64,000 nucleotides of DNA from Kineococcus aurantiacus (lineage in GTDB: Bacteria; Actinomycetota; Actinomycetes; Actinomycetales; Kineococcaceae). The notes beneath the pieces were generated by a model. The model was not told the origin of the DNA, searched no databases, and worked only from the letters and a program-made list of their open reading frames with translations. This document shows positions 10,070-18,280 of the stretch, piece after piece. A program made the translations under genes and the position numbers. Position 1 is the first letter of the stretch, and each line of letters begins with the position of its first letter. The stretch spans positions 1,860,001 to 1,924,000 of the forward strand of contig NZ_JACCBB010000001.1 of the NCBI RefSeq assembly GCF_013409345.1. The letters run 5' to 3'.

Positions 10070-11493
10070 GGGGTCTCCTCGTGGGGATCGCTGGGCAGCC
10101 AGACCCGGAAGACGGTGTTCCCGGGGACGCTCTCGACGGTGAGCCGGCCGTGGTGGCGGTGGACGACGACGCGCCACGCGATGTCCAGGCCGAGCCCGGT
10201 CCCCTCCCCCACGTCCTTCGTCGTGACGAACGGCTCGAAGATGCGCGGCAGGACCTCCGGCGGGACGCCGGGTCCGTCGTCGGCGACCTCGACGCACACC
10301 CCGCCGCCGTCGGGGCGGACGCGGACGGTGACGTCCCCGCCGGCCGGCCCGAGGGCGTCGAGGGCGTTGTCGAGCAGGTTCGTCCAGACCTGGGTCAGTT
10401 CCCCGGTGTGCCCGAGGACCTGCGGGACGTCGGCGTAGTCGGTGCTGACGCGGGAGTTCCCGACGGCGCGGCCGGCCCCGGCGCCGAGCATGGAGATCGC
10501 GGAGTCGAGCAGTTCGCGGACGTCGACCCAGCGCTCGGCGGCCCGGTCGAGCTGGGCGTAGTTCCCGGCCGAGGCGAGCAGGGCGCTGATGCGGGCCGAG
10601 GCGGCACCGGCCTCGGCGACCAGGGAGCGGACGCCGACGGTCCGCGCGAACCACGACACCGTGTCGGGGTCGGCGGGCAGGTCGGCGGCGCCGAGGCCGT
10701 GCTCGACGAGGACGGGGGCGAGGTCCTCGGGCTCGGTGACGCCCAGCTCGTCGAGGGCGTCGACGAGCTCGTCCTCGGCCTCGTTGCGGCGCAACGGGTC
10801 GGTGGGGACGTCCGCCGTCCCGCGCGGGGGGACGGCGGGCAGCCCGGGGACCAGCCGGGCCACGGAGGTCTCCAGCTCCCGCAGCTCGTCCTGGAGCTGG
10901 GCGAGGGTGCGGGCCAGGGCCGCGGCGGGGTTGCCGAGCTCGTGGGTGAGCCCGGCCGTCAGGGACCCCAGGGCGAGCAGCCGTTCGCGGGCGCTGGTGA
11001 GCTGCTGCTGCTCCGTGAGCCCGATGCGCAGGCCCTCCAGGAGGTGGACGGCCATCGGGAACCACTCGCGCACGACCCGCCCGAACGTCGTGGCGGGCAG
11101 CACGAAGAACGACGAGGGTTCCAGGACGCGCAGCGAGGAGGTGTACCCGGCGGGGGCGCCCTCGCCGAGGTAGGCCTCCCAGGCCCCGGCGTACACGCCG
11201 CGCTGGCGGGTGCGGCCGATCTCCAGGTCGTCGCCGGCGCCGTGGTGGTGCAGGCTCACGTGCCCGTCGAGCAGGACGTAGAAGCAGGTGGCGGCGTCGC
11301 CCTCGCGGTACAGCCAGCCGGGGTCGGCCGTGACGACCTCGCCGGCGTCCGAGAGCTCCCCCAGCTGCGCCGGTGACAGGTCCGCGAAGAGGAACAGCGT
11401 CCGCAGCTCCTCCGGGGCCGCCGCCCGGCCCGCCTTCGGGCTCACCGCCGGGCTCACGTCCGGGGTGACCGCCGGGTTCGCCGCCGGGTTCAC
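10066..11493 (-). CDS. sensor histidine kinase with N-terminal cyclic-nucleotide-binding-type domain
   Basis: The 475-aa soluble kinase begins with a Pro/Ala tail. A cNMP-binding-type beta-barrel (about residues 28-150, LFADLSPAQLGEL...GWLYREGDAATCFYVLLDGHVSL) follows, then a helical dimerisation region with the phospho-acceptor H184 in LTHELGNP. The ATPase domain shows an N-box (TNLLDNALDALG), G1 (DDGPGVPPE) and G2 (GEGTGLGLDI). A helical insertion of about 100 aa lies between the H-box helix and the ATPase domain. No transmembrane segment is present, so the signal is cytoplasmic. The start overlaps the upstream flavoprotein by 4 bp and the stop overlaps the zinc finger gene by 4 bp. Cognate output: the fused receiver upstream. 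Confidence 0.92.
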   Translation of the reverse strand: MNPAANPAVTPDVSPAVSPKAGRAAAPEELRTLFLFADLSPAQLGELSDAGEVVTADPGWLYREGDAATCFYVLLDGHVSLHHHGAGDDLEIGRTRQRGVYAGAWEAYLGEGAPAGYTSSLRVLEPSSFFVLPATTFGRVVREWFPMAVHLLEGLRIGLTEQQQLTSARERLLALGSLTAGLTHELGNPAAALARTLAQLQDELRELETSVARLVPGLPAVPPRGTADVPTDPLRRNEAEDELVDALDELGVTEPEDLAPVLVEHGLGAADLPADPDTVSWFARTVGVRSLVAEAGAASARISALLASAGNYAQLDRAAERWVDVRELLDSAISMLGAGAGRAVGNSRVSTDYADVPQVLGHTGELTQVWTNLLDNALDALGPAGGDVTVRVRPDGGGVCVEVADDGPGVPPEVLPRIFEPFVTTKDVGEGTGLGLDIAWRVVVHRHHGRLTVESVPGNTVFRVWLPSDPHEETP

Positions 11494-13178
11494 TGCTGGG
11501 CCAGGTAGCGGTGGACGAGCATGACGGCCATGGCGCCCTCGCCGACGGCGGAGGCCACGCGCTTGACCGAGTCGGCGCGGGCGTCGCCGGCGACGAACAC
11601 CCCCGGCATCGAGGTCTCGAGGTGGTAGGGGTCGCGGGCCGGGACCCACCCGGGTGGCCGCCGCCCGTCGACGACGAGGTCGGGACCGGCCAGGACGAAC
11701 CCGTGGTCGTCGCGGCGGACCGAGCCGTCGAGCCACGCGGTGCGGGGGGCGGCGCCGATGAAGACGAACACGTGGTGCGCGGGCACCTCGGTCTCGATCC
11801 CGGACTCCTTGTCCCGCAGGGTGATGCGTTCGAGGCGGTCCGAACCGGCGGCGGCCACGACCTCGGTGCAGGTGAGGATCCGGACGTTGGGCAGGGCGCG
11901 GATCTGGTCGATGAGGTAGGCCGACATCGACGCCTCCAGCCCCGTGCCGCGCACGAGCAGCGTGACGCTGCGCGCCGAGCGCGCCAGGTTCACCGCCGAC
12001 TGCCCCGCGGAGTTCGCCGCGCCCACGACGTACACGTCCTCGTCCGCGCAGGCGCTCACCTCGCTGAGGGCGGCGCCGTAGTAGACGCCGCGGCCGGTGA
12101 ACTCGGCGAGCCCGGGGCCCTCCAGCGTGCGGTAGGAGACACCCGTGGCGAGCAGGACGGTGTGCGCGGCGACGCTGGACCCGTCGGAGAACCGCACGAC
12201 GCGGGCCCCGCCGGCGGTCTCCAGGCCGGTGACCGTCCGCGCCGTGAGCGTCTCGGCGCCGAACTTCGCGACCTGCCGCCGCGCCCGGTCGGCCAGCTGC
12301 GCCCCCGAGAGCCCGTCGGGGAACCCGAGGTAGTTCTCGATGCGCGAGCTCTGCCCGGCCTGCCCGCCCGTGGCGTGCTGCTCGACGAGGACGGTCCGCA
12401 GCCCCTCCGAGGCGCCGTAGACCGCGGCGCCGAGCCCGGCGGGCCCGCCGCCGACGATGGCGAGGTCGTAGAACTCCCGCTGCGGGCGGGTCGTGAGGCC
12501 GACGTGGTCGGCGAGCGTCACGTCGTCGGGGTCGAGCAGGACCTCCGGGCGCCCGCCGCCGGCGGGGGCGAGCACGACGGGCAGCCGCGGGGCGCCGCGG
12601 ACGCCGGCCGCGCTCAGCAGCCGGCCCGCCTCGGGCTGGTCGGCGAGCAGCCAGCGGTAGGGGACCTCGTTGCGGCCCAGGAAGTCCCGCACGGCGAAGG
12701 ACCGCGCCGACCAGCGGTCGCCGATGACGACGACCTCGTCGGGGGGCCGCACGGGTTCGGACCGCCAGCGTTCCAGCAGGCCGTCGAGGACGGGGTAGAG
12801 CTTCTCCTCCGGCGGGTTCCACGGTTTGAGCAGGTAGTGGTCGAGGTCGACGTCGTTGATGGCGCGGATGGCCGCGGAGGTGTCGGCGTAGGCGGTCAGC
12901 AGGACGCGCCGGGCGGACGGGAAGAGGTCCACGGCGGCCTCGAGCAGCTCGACGCCGTCCATCTGCGGCATGCGGTAGTCCGCCAGGACGGCCGCGACGG
13001 CCTCCCCGCGCAGCTTGACCTCGCGCAGCGCCCCGAGGGCGTCCGCGCCGGACTCGGCGCGCAGGACGCGGTACTCCTGGCCGTAGCGGCGGCGCAGGTC
13101 GCGCGCGACGGCGCGGGAGACGGCGGGGTCGTCGTCCACCGTGAGCAGGACCGGTCGTCGTTCCTCGGGAGCCGCCAC
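11490..13178 (-). CDS. response regulator receiver fused to a thioredoxin-reductase-like flavoprotein
   Basis: The 562-aa fusion carries a receiver domain (about 9-125) with acidic D15-D17, phospho-acceptor D67 in [11 protein letters not shown]94 and K117. Residues about 146-230 look glutaredoxin/thioredoxin-folded (VVVIGD...[15 protein letters not shown]) but lack the active-site cysteines. The rest is a TrxB-like FAD/NAD(P)H oxidoreductase with [14 protein letters not shown], a second dinucleotide motif [17 protein letters not shown], and [21 protein letters not shown] split over the FAD tail. Where true TrxB has CATC this protein reads [12 protein letters not shown], so no redox disulfide exists. 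It is first gene of an overlapping three-gene operon. TAACGT 7 nt before GTG 13178 suggests a leaderless start. Confidence 0.9.
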   Translation of the reverse strand: MAAPEERRPVLLTVDDDPAVSRAVARDLRRRYGQEYRVLRAESGADALGALREVKLRGEAVAAVLADYRMPQMDGVELLEAAVDLFPSARRVLLTAYADTSAAIRAINDVDLDHYLLKPWNPPEEKLYPVLDGLLERWRSEPVRPPDEVVVIGDRWSARSFAVRDFLGRNEVPYRWLLADQPEAGRLLSAAGVRGAPRLPVVLAPAGGGRPEVLLDPDDVTLADHVGLTTRPQREFYDLAIVGGGPAGLGAAVYGASEGLRTVLVEQHATGGQAGQSSRIENYLGFPDGLSGAQLADRARRQVAKFGAETLTARTVTGLETAGGARVVRFSDGSSVAAHTVLLATGVSYRTLEGPGLAEFTGRGVYYGAALSEVSACADEDVYVVGAANSAGQSAVNLARSARSVTLLVRGTGLEASMSAYLIDQIRALPNVRILTCTEVVAAAGSDRLERITLRDKESGIETEVPAHHVFVFIGAAPRTAWLDGSVRRDDHGFVLAGPDLVVDGRRPPGWVPARDPYHLETSMPGVFVAGDARADSVKRVASAVGEGAMAVMLVHRYLAQQ

Positions 13179-13227
13179 GAGCGGGACGTTAGGCGTTCGC
13201 CGCCGTCCGGGCCAGACCCTGCCGGGG

Positions 13228-13524
13228 TCAGGTTCGGGCGGGGCGCGCGGCGCCGGAGCGCCAGGCCGCGACGGCCGCCAGGACGACGAGCCCGGCCCAC
13301 GCGGGGACCGTGGCGCGCCAGGCGCCCGGGAACACCGTGAGCACCACGAGCACGACCATCGCCGCGATCAGCCCGACGGCGGCCGGGGTGCGCCCCAGGT
13401 AGGCGTGCCCGAACCCGGGCCACAGCACCGACAGCGCGGCCGCGGCGAGCGCCCGGCGGTGCACGGGCACCGCGGTCCCCGCCGCCCGCTGCCGTTCGAG
13501 GTCTTCCCACTCCACGACGGTCAC
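13228..13524 (-). CDS. small membrane protein with [10 protein letters not shown] motif
   Basis: The 98-aa protein has a short charged N-terminus ([15 protein letters not shown]) and three hydrophobic segments. The first contains [15 protein letters not shown], a helix-turn motif shared with small TM2-like membrane proteins. Function is unknown. I chose GTG 13524 because GGGGGG lies about 9 nt upstream on the minus strand; a longer frame to GTG 13638 adds only Pro/Arg-rich sequence. It sits 49 bp upstream of the flavoprotein gene on the same strand and might be read through into it. Confidence 0.6.
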   Translation of the reverse strand: MTVVEWEDLERQRAAGTAVPVHRRALAAAALSVLWPGFGHAYLGRTPAAVGLIAAMVVLVVLTVFPGAWRATVPAWAGLVVLAAVAAWRSGAARPART

Positions 13525-13656
13525 GTCACTCGCCCCCCGGCTCGTCCGACCCGCGGCGGGCTGCTGCCGGCCGCTGCGGCGCCCCCCGGCGCCCGGGAGC
13601 AGTCTGCCGGGGCGGTGCGGTTCCGGGGGCGGGTTCACCCGGATCCGCGCGTGTCC

Positions 13657-14670
13657 TCACGGAACGTCGACCGGTTCACCACTCAGCGTCGCCGAAGGTG
13701 GCCGGGTGGGACCGGCGAGCGGGTCGCGGAACGTGCGGCGGTGGGTGGCCGGGCCCACGCCCCGGCGGGCCGCGAACTGCCGGCGCAGGGCGTCGGCGGT
13801 GCCCGCGCCGCACCGGCGCGCCACCGCCTCGACCGTCAGGTCGGTGCGCTCGAGCAGCTCCTCGGCCCGGCGCAGCCGCTCCTCGACGAGCCAGCGGTGC
13901 GGGGTCGTCCCCGTCGCGGCGCGGAACCGGCGGGCGAACGTGCGCGGGGACGTCAGGGCCCGGCGGGCCAGCTCGGCCACGGTCAGCTCCCGGTCCAGGT
14001 GGTCCCGCGCCCAGTCCAGGACGGCGGCCAGCTCGTCCCCGGCCTCCGGGACCGGGTGGTCGACGAACTGCGCCTGCCCGCCCTCGCGGTGCGCGGCCGT
14101 CACCAGCCGCCGGGCCAGGGCGTTGGCGTGGGCGGCCCCGCGGTCGCGCCGCACCACGTGCAGGCACGCGTCCAGCCCGGCGGCCGCGCCCGCGCTGGTG
14201 ACGAACGGCCCGTCCTCGGCGTACAGGACGTCGCGCTGGAGCCGCACGCGCGGGAAGCTGCGCGCGAACCGGTCCGCGAACTGCCAGTGGGTCGTCGCGG
14301 CCCGCCCGTCGAGCAGCCCGGCCGCGGCCGGGACGAAGGCCCCCGAGCAGATCGTCAGGACGTCGGCGCCGCGGTCCACGGCGGCCCGCACCCCCTCGGC
14401 CACCCCCGGCGGCAGCGGGGCGTCGAGGTCGGGCCAGGCCGGGACCACGACGAGGTCGGCCCGCTCCAGCGCGTCGAGCCCGTGCGGCACGTGGACGTCG
14501 AAACCCGTCGTCGTGGGGACCGGGCCCGGCCGCGGCCCGCACAGCAGGAAACCCGTCACGGGGAAACCCTCCCCGGACCGGTCGAGGCCGAAGACCTGCG
14601 CGGCGGTGCCGAGCTCGAAGGCCGCGACGCGGTCCCCGACGAGGGCGGCGACGACACGGGCGGGGCGCAC
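13657..14670 (-). CDS. GlxA-type transcriptional regulator (DJ-1/PfpI domain plus AraC helix-turn-helix)
   Basis: This is a predicted DNA-binding activator of 337 aa. Residues 1-175 form a DJ-1/PfpI-like amidotransferase fold, with the elbow TICSGAF carrying a cysteine at the usual nucleophile site. Residues 215-315 hold two AraC helix-turn-helix units ([26 protein letters not shown] and [22 protein letters not shown], each split over the helix turn). It is divergent from a beta-propeller glycosidase-like gene with only 81 bp between the starts, which makes that gene the likely target. The ligand cannot be told. CACCCT 6 nt before GTG 14670 fits a leaderless start. Confidence 0.88.
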   Translation of the reverse strand: MRPARVVAALVGDRVAAFELGTAAQVFGLDRSGEGFPVTGFLLCGPRPGPVPTTTGFDVHVPHGLDALERADLVVVPAWPDLDAPLPPGVAEGVRAAVDRGADVLTICSGAFVPAAAGLLDGRAATTHWQFADRFARSFPRVRLQRDVLYAEDGPFVTSAGAAAGLDACLHVVRRDRGAAHANALARRLVTAAHREGGQAQFVDHPVPEAGDELAAVLDWARDHLDRELTVAELARRALTSPRTFARRFRAATGTTPHRWLVEERLRRAEELLERTDLTVEAVARRCGAGTADALRRQFAARRGVGPATHRRTFRDPLAGPTRPPSATLSGEPVDVP

Positions 14671-14751
14671 GGCCCCAGGGTGGCAGGAACGTCCGGTCCC
14701 GCGACAGTCCTGCCACTGGCCCGGCGGCACCGCCCCGCGCACGCTCGGAGG

Positions 14752-15615
14752 GTGCTCACGACCGCCTCCCCCACCGCCACCCGGGTCCCCGTCGAGATCC
14801 CCACCGCCTCCGCGGTCCTCGTCCCCGCCCCCGCGACCGGCGCCCAGCGCTGGGCGGGGGCCCCCAGCGCCGCCCTGGACGCCGACGGGTCGGTCGTCCT
14901 GGCCCACCGCGAGCGCGCCGGCACCGACGCCGTCGTGCTGTCCCGGTCCGACGACGGCGGGGCCAGCGTGCGCGAGGTCGCCCGGTTCAGGCCGGGGCCC
15001 GCCGGGGCCGCGATGGTCGAGCGGCCCGCGCTGGTGCGGACCGGGGACGGGTGGCGGCTGTTCGCGGGGTTCGCCACCCCCGGCGGCCCGCACTGGTGGG
15101 TGGGCGCCGTGGAGGCCGCGACGTTCGAGGGCCTGGCCGACGCCGCGGTGGTCCCCGTCCTGCGCGGCGACGCCTCGGTCGGCTACAAGGACCCCGTCGT
15201 GCGGCGCGACGGCGACGGGTCGTGGCGCCTGTGGGTGTGCGCGCACGACCTGTCCGTCCCGGGGCAGGAGGACCGGATGTCGAGCGCGACGTGCACCAGC
15301 GCGGACGGGTGGGACTGGTCGTCACCGGTGACGGTGCTCACCGGCCGCCCCGGGACGTGGGACGCGCGCGGGGCCCGGGTGACCGCGGTCGTCGACGGGC
15401 TCCTGGCCTACGACGGCCGGGCCAGCGCCGCGGAGAACTGGTTCGAGCGGACGGGGTGGGCGCACCCGGACGGGACCCGCGTGCCGGACGCCCCCGTGAC
15501 CGACGTCCGCTACCTCGACGTCCTGGACCTGCCCGACGGTTCGCGCCGGCTGTTCTTCGAGGCCCGCACGCCCACCGGGGACCACGAGCTGCGGACGGCG
15601 CTCAGCCGAGCGTGA
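14752..15615 (+). CDS. glycosidase-like five-bladed beta-propeller protein
   Basis: The 287-aa protein has no clear signal peptide. Repeated blade motifs appear: [60 protein letters not shown] and [15 protein letters not shown]. The pattern, especially KDPxVxRxxDGxWxLW, is that of the GH43/GH32 propeller superfamily. I cannot assign the catalytic acids, so it may be a glycosidase, a phosphorylase or a non-catalytic relative. It is divergent from the GlxA-type regulator. CACGCT lies 6 nt before GTG 14752. Its last 14 bp overlap the convergent methyltransferase gene. Confidence 0.65.
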   Translation: MLTTASPTATRVPVEIPTASAVLVPAPATGAQRWAGAPSAALDADGSVVLAHRERAGTDAVVLSRSDDGGASVREVARFRPGPAGAAMVERPALVRTGDGWRLFAGFATPGGPHWWVGAVEAATFEGLADAAVVPVLRGDASVGYKDPVVRRDGDGSWRLWVCAHDLSVPGQEDRMSSATCTSADGWDWSSPVTVLTGRPGTWDARGARVTAVVDGLLAYDGRASAAENWFERTGWAHPDGTRVPDAPVTDVRYLDVLDLPDGSRRLFFEARTPTGDHELRTALSRA

Positions 15616-16336
15616 AGCGCGTGCAGTGGGTCAGGTAGGGCAGGCGGACCGGGCCGCCGTCGGGGAACTCGGCGTCGAGCAGGCGGCCCACCTCGGCGAG
15701 CAGCGCGGCCCGGCGGTCCTCGGGCAGCACGATGACGTAGCTGCGGGAGGCGACGAGGTCGAGGATCCCGGCGCGGTCGGTGACGTGCTCGAACCGCGTC
15801 GTGAACGTCTCCGGGTCCCCGAACGGGGCGCCGACGGTCGCGGCGCTGGCCCGCAGCTCGTGCTCGGTGCCCTGCTGGGCGACCGCCCACACACGCCGGA
15901 CCCACGGCACCGACTCGTCCCGCACGTTCCAGACCAGGCCGAGCGTCCCGCCGGGCCGCAGCACGCGTGCCACCTCCGGCACGGCCCGGCCGGGGTCGAC
16001 CCAGTGCCACGCCTGGGCGACGACGACGGCGTCGACGGAGGCGCCGGGCAGGCCCGTCGCCTCCGCGGTGCCCTCGTGCGCCTCCACGTCCAGGCCCGCC
16101 CGCAACTGCGCCAGCATCCGCGAGGACGGTTCCACCGCGACGACGTCGAGCCCCCGGGCGACCAGGGACGCGGTGAACTTGCCCGTCCCGGCGCCCAGGT
16201 CCAGGACGCGGCGGGCGTCGCCGACGAGGAAGCCGACGGCGTCGTCGGGGTACCCCGGGCGGGCGCGGGCGTACTCGCCCGCGGCGGCACCGAAGGAGCG
16301 GGCGTGGGCGGCGCTGTCGAACTCCGGGGACTCCAC
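15602..16336 (-). CDS. class I SAM-dependent methyltransferase
   Basis: The 244-aa cytosolic protein has the SAM-binding motif [13 protein letters not shown] (about residues 45-56). [15 protein letters not shown] gives the acidic motif II, and [31 protein letters not shown] the later motifs (split over blades), as in the Methyltransf_11 group. The opening [25 protein letters not shown] is typical of UbiE/COQ5-like small-molecule methyltransferases. The substrate cannot be predicted. The start is GTG 16336, with GAGGAT 6 nt upstream. It converges on, and overlaps by 14 bp, the propeller gene. Confidence 0.88.
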   Translation of the reverse strand: MESPEFDSAAHARSFGAAAGEYARARPGYPDDAVGFLVGDARRVLDLGAGTGKFTASLVARGLDVVAVEPSSRMLAQLRAGLDVEAHEGTAEATGLPGASVDAVVVAQAWHWVDPGRAVPEVARVLRPGGTLGLVWNVRDESVPWVRRVWAVAQQGTEHELRASAATVGAPFGDPETFTTRFEHVTDRAGILDLVASRSYVIVLPEDRRAALLAEVGRLLDAEFPDGGPVRLPYLTHCTRFTLG

Positions 16337-16359
16337 GGGCCCATCCTCCCCACCCCCGC

Positions 16360-16430
16360 GTGATCGAGCACTCCGTGGAGCCGGCGCCCAGCGCCGGAGA
16401 TCGAGCACGTGCTCGATCACGGGTGCTCGA
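16360..16430. repeat. palindromic intergenic repeat array A2
   Basis: Family A units occur as GTGATCGAGCAC at 16360-16371, a shortened GATCGAGCAC at 16399-16408 abutting GTGCTCGATCAC at 16409-16420, and a partial GTGCTCGA at 16423-16430. A separate hairpin (CCGGCGCCCAGCGCCGG) lies between the first two. The array fills the space between divergent methyltransferase and ABC-F starts. Confidence 0.85.
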
Positions 16431-16459
16431 CCGCCGGGGGGATCGGGGAGGATGGCGCG

Positions 16460-18094
16460 GTGAGTGCCACCCTCGTCGCCAAGGACCTCAGCGCCGCCCA
16501 CGGGACCCGCGCGCTGTTCTCCGGCCTGGACCTCGTCGTCGCCCCCGGGGACGTCGTCGGCCTCGTCGGCGCGAACGGGGCGGGCAAGTCGACGCTGCTG
16601 CGGCTCCTGGCCGGGGTGGACCGGCCCGGGACGGGCACCGTCTCGCTGTCCCCGCCGACGGCGACCGTCGGCTACCTGCCGCAGGAACCGGACCGCCGCC
16701 CGGGCGAGACCGTCGCGCGGTTCCTGGGCCGCCGCACCGGCGTCACCGCCGCGCAGGAGGAGATGGACGCCGCCGCGGCCGCCCTGGCCGAGGGGGCCGC
16801 GGGCGCGGACGACCGCTACGCCGACGCCCTGGACCGCTGGCTGGCCCTCGGCGGCGCCGACCTCGACGAGCGCCGCGACGAGGTCCTGGCCGACGTCGGG
16901 TTCACCCCCTCGGCCGAGGCTCCCATGACGTCGCTGTCCGGCGGGCAGGCCGCGCGCGCGGGGCTGGCGGCGCTGCTGCTGTCCCGCTACGACGTGTTCT
17001 TGCTCGACGAGCCCACCAACGACCTCGACCTGGAGGGCCTGGCCCGGCTGGAGCGGTTCGTCACCGGGCTGCGCTCCCCCGCCGTCGTCGTCAGCCACGA
17101 CCGGGAGTTCCTGGCCCGCACCGTCGACCGCGTCGTGGAGCTGGACCTGGCCCAGCAGCTCGTCCGCGTCGTCGGTGGCGGGTACGAGGCGTTCCTGGCC
17201 GAGCGGGAGGTGCAGCGCCGGCACGCCCGCGAGGCCTACGACGAGTACGCCGAGACGAGGTCGGGGCTGGAGGCGCGCGCCCGGATGCAGCGCGGCTGGA
17301 TGGCCCAGGGCGTGCGCAACGCCGTCCGCAAGGGCGACCCCGACAAGAACATCCGCGCCAAGATGCGCGAGGGCAGCGAGAAGCAGGCCGCCAAGGCCCG
17401 GCAGACCGACCGGATGATCGAGCGGCTGGAGGTCGTGGAGGAACCCCGCAAGGAGTGGAAGCTGCAGATGTCGATCGCGGCGGCCCCCCGCTCGGGGTCC
17501 GTCGTGGCGACGCTGCGCGAGGCCGTCGTGCGGCGCGGCGCGTTCACCCTCGGCCCCGTCACGCTGTCGGTCGACGCCGGGGACCGGGTCGCGGTCACCG
17601 GCCCGAACGGCGCGGGGAAGTCGACGCTGCTGAACCTGCTGCTGGGCCGGCTGGAACCGGACGCCGGGACGGCGGCGACCGGTTCGGGCGTCGAGGTCGG
17701 CGAGATCGACCAGGCGCGCGGGGCGTTCCTCGACGACCGCACGCTGGCCCGCGCCTTCGGCGACGAGGTCCCCGCGTGGCCCGACGCGGAGGTGCGGACG
17801 CTGCTGGCGAAGTTCGGGCTCGGCGCGCACCACGTGGGCCGCACCGCCGCGAGCCTGTCGCCGGGTGAGCGCACCCGCGCCGCCCTGGCGCTGCTGCAGG
17901 CCCGCGGGGTGAACCTGCTCGTCCTGGACGAACCCACCAACCACCTGGACCTGCCCGCGATCGAGCAGCTGGAGGAGGCGCTGGCGAGCTACGCCGGGAC
18001 GCTGCTGCTCGTCAGCCACGACCGCAGGCTGCTGGAGGCCGTCGAGGTGACCCGCCGCCTCGTCGTCGAGGACGGGCGGGTCCGGGAGCTGTGA
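16460..18094 (+). CDS. ABC-F family ATPase (ribosome-associated, possible antibiotic protection)
   Basis: The 544-aa protein has two ATP-binding cassettes and no membrane domain, the hallmark of ABC-F translation factors. The first Walker A is GANGAGKS at 37-44; signatures LSGGQ and LSPGE are each followed by LDEPTNDLDL or LDEPTNHLDL. The inter-domain linker is long, basic and helical (RRHAREAYDEYAETRSGLEAR and onward). Some ABC-F proteins eject ribosome-targeting drugs while others are housekeeping; sequence alone does not decide. An MFS efflux gene and an acetyltransferase follow, which favours a resistance role. GAGGAT 6 nt before GTG 16460 could be a -10 or a weak ribosome site. Confidence 0.92.
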   Translation: MSATLVAKDLSAAHGTRALFSGLDLVVAPGDVVGLVGANGAGKSTLLRLLAGVDRPGTGTVSLSPPTATVGYLPQEPDRRPGETVARFLGRRTGVTAAQEEMDAAAAALAEGAAGADDRYADALDRWLALGGADLDERRDEVLADVGFTPSAEAPMTSLSGGQAARAGLAALLLSRYDVFLLDEPTNDLDLEGLARLERFVTGLRSPAVVVSHDREFLARTVDRVVELDLAQQLVRVVGGGYEAFLAEREVQRRHAREAYDEYAETRSGLEARARMQRGWMAQGVRNAVRKGDPDKNIRAKMREGSEKQAAKARQTDRMIERLEVVEEPRKEWKLQMSIAAAPRSGSVVATLREAVVRRGAFTLGPVTLSVDAGDRVAVTGPNGAGKSTLLNLLLGRLEPDAGTAATGSGVEVGEIDQARGAFLDDRTLARAFGDEVPAWPDAEVRTLLAKFGLGAHHVGRTAASLSPGERTRAALALLQARGVNLLVLDEPTNHLDLPAIEQLEEALASYAGTLLLVSHDRRLLEAVEVTRRLVVEDGRVREL

Positions 18095-18104
18095 GCCCGC
18101 GCTG

Positions 18105-18250
18105 AGGTCTTCGTGAGGTGTTCCCGCCACGCCCGGGACGTCCTGCGGCGCAGCCTTTCCGGGACGGCGTCCCGATCGGCGGGAACACCGGCCCCGGGTG
18201 GCGGCGATGATCGGGGTGTCGACAGGCCGACGGAGCGCTGATCGAAGACC
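18105..18250 (+). promoter_or_regulatory. structured leader upstream of the MFS gene
   Basis: Two nested inverted repeats are seen. GGTCTTCG at 18105-18112 pairs with CGAAGACC at 18243-18250, and GGTGTTCCCGCC at 18117-18128 pairs with GGCGGGAACACC at 18178-18189 (12 of 12). They occupy most of the 186-bp gap between the ABC-F stop and the MFS start. The stems could form a cis-acting RNA or a terminator; no known riboswitch core was recognised. Confidence 0.5.
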
Positions 18251-18280
18251 CTGCACACCTCGCCTGAGAAGGAACCGCCC

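Noticed and set aside
11490-13178. Annotation as a true thioredoxin reductase
   Set aside because: The redox CxxC of the family is absent, so the name would mislead.
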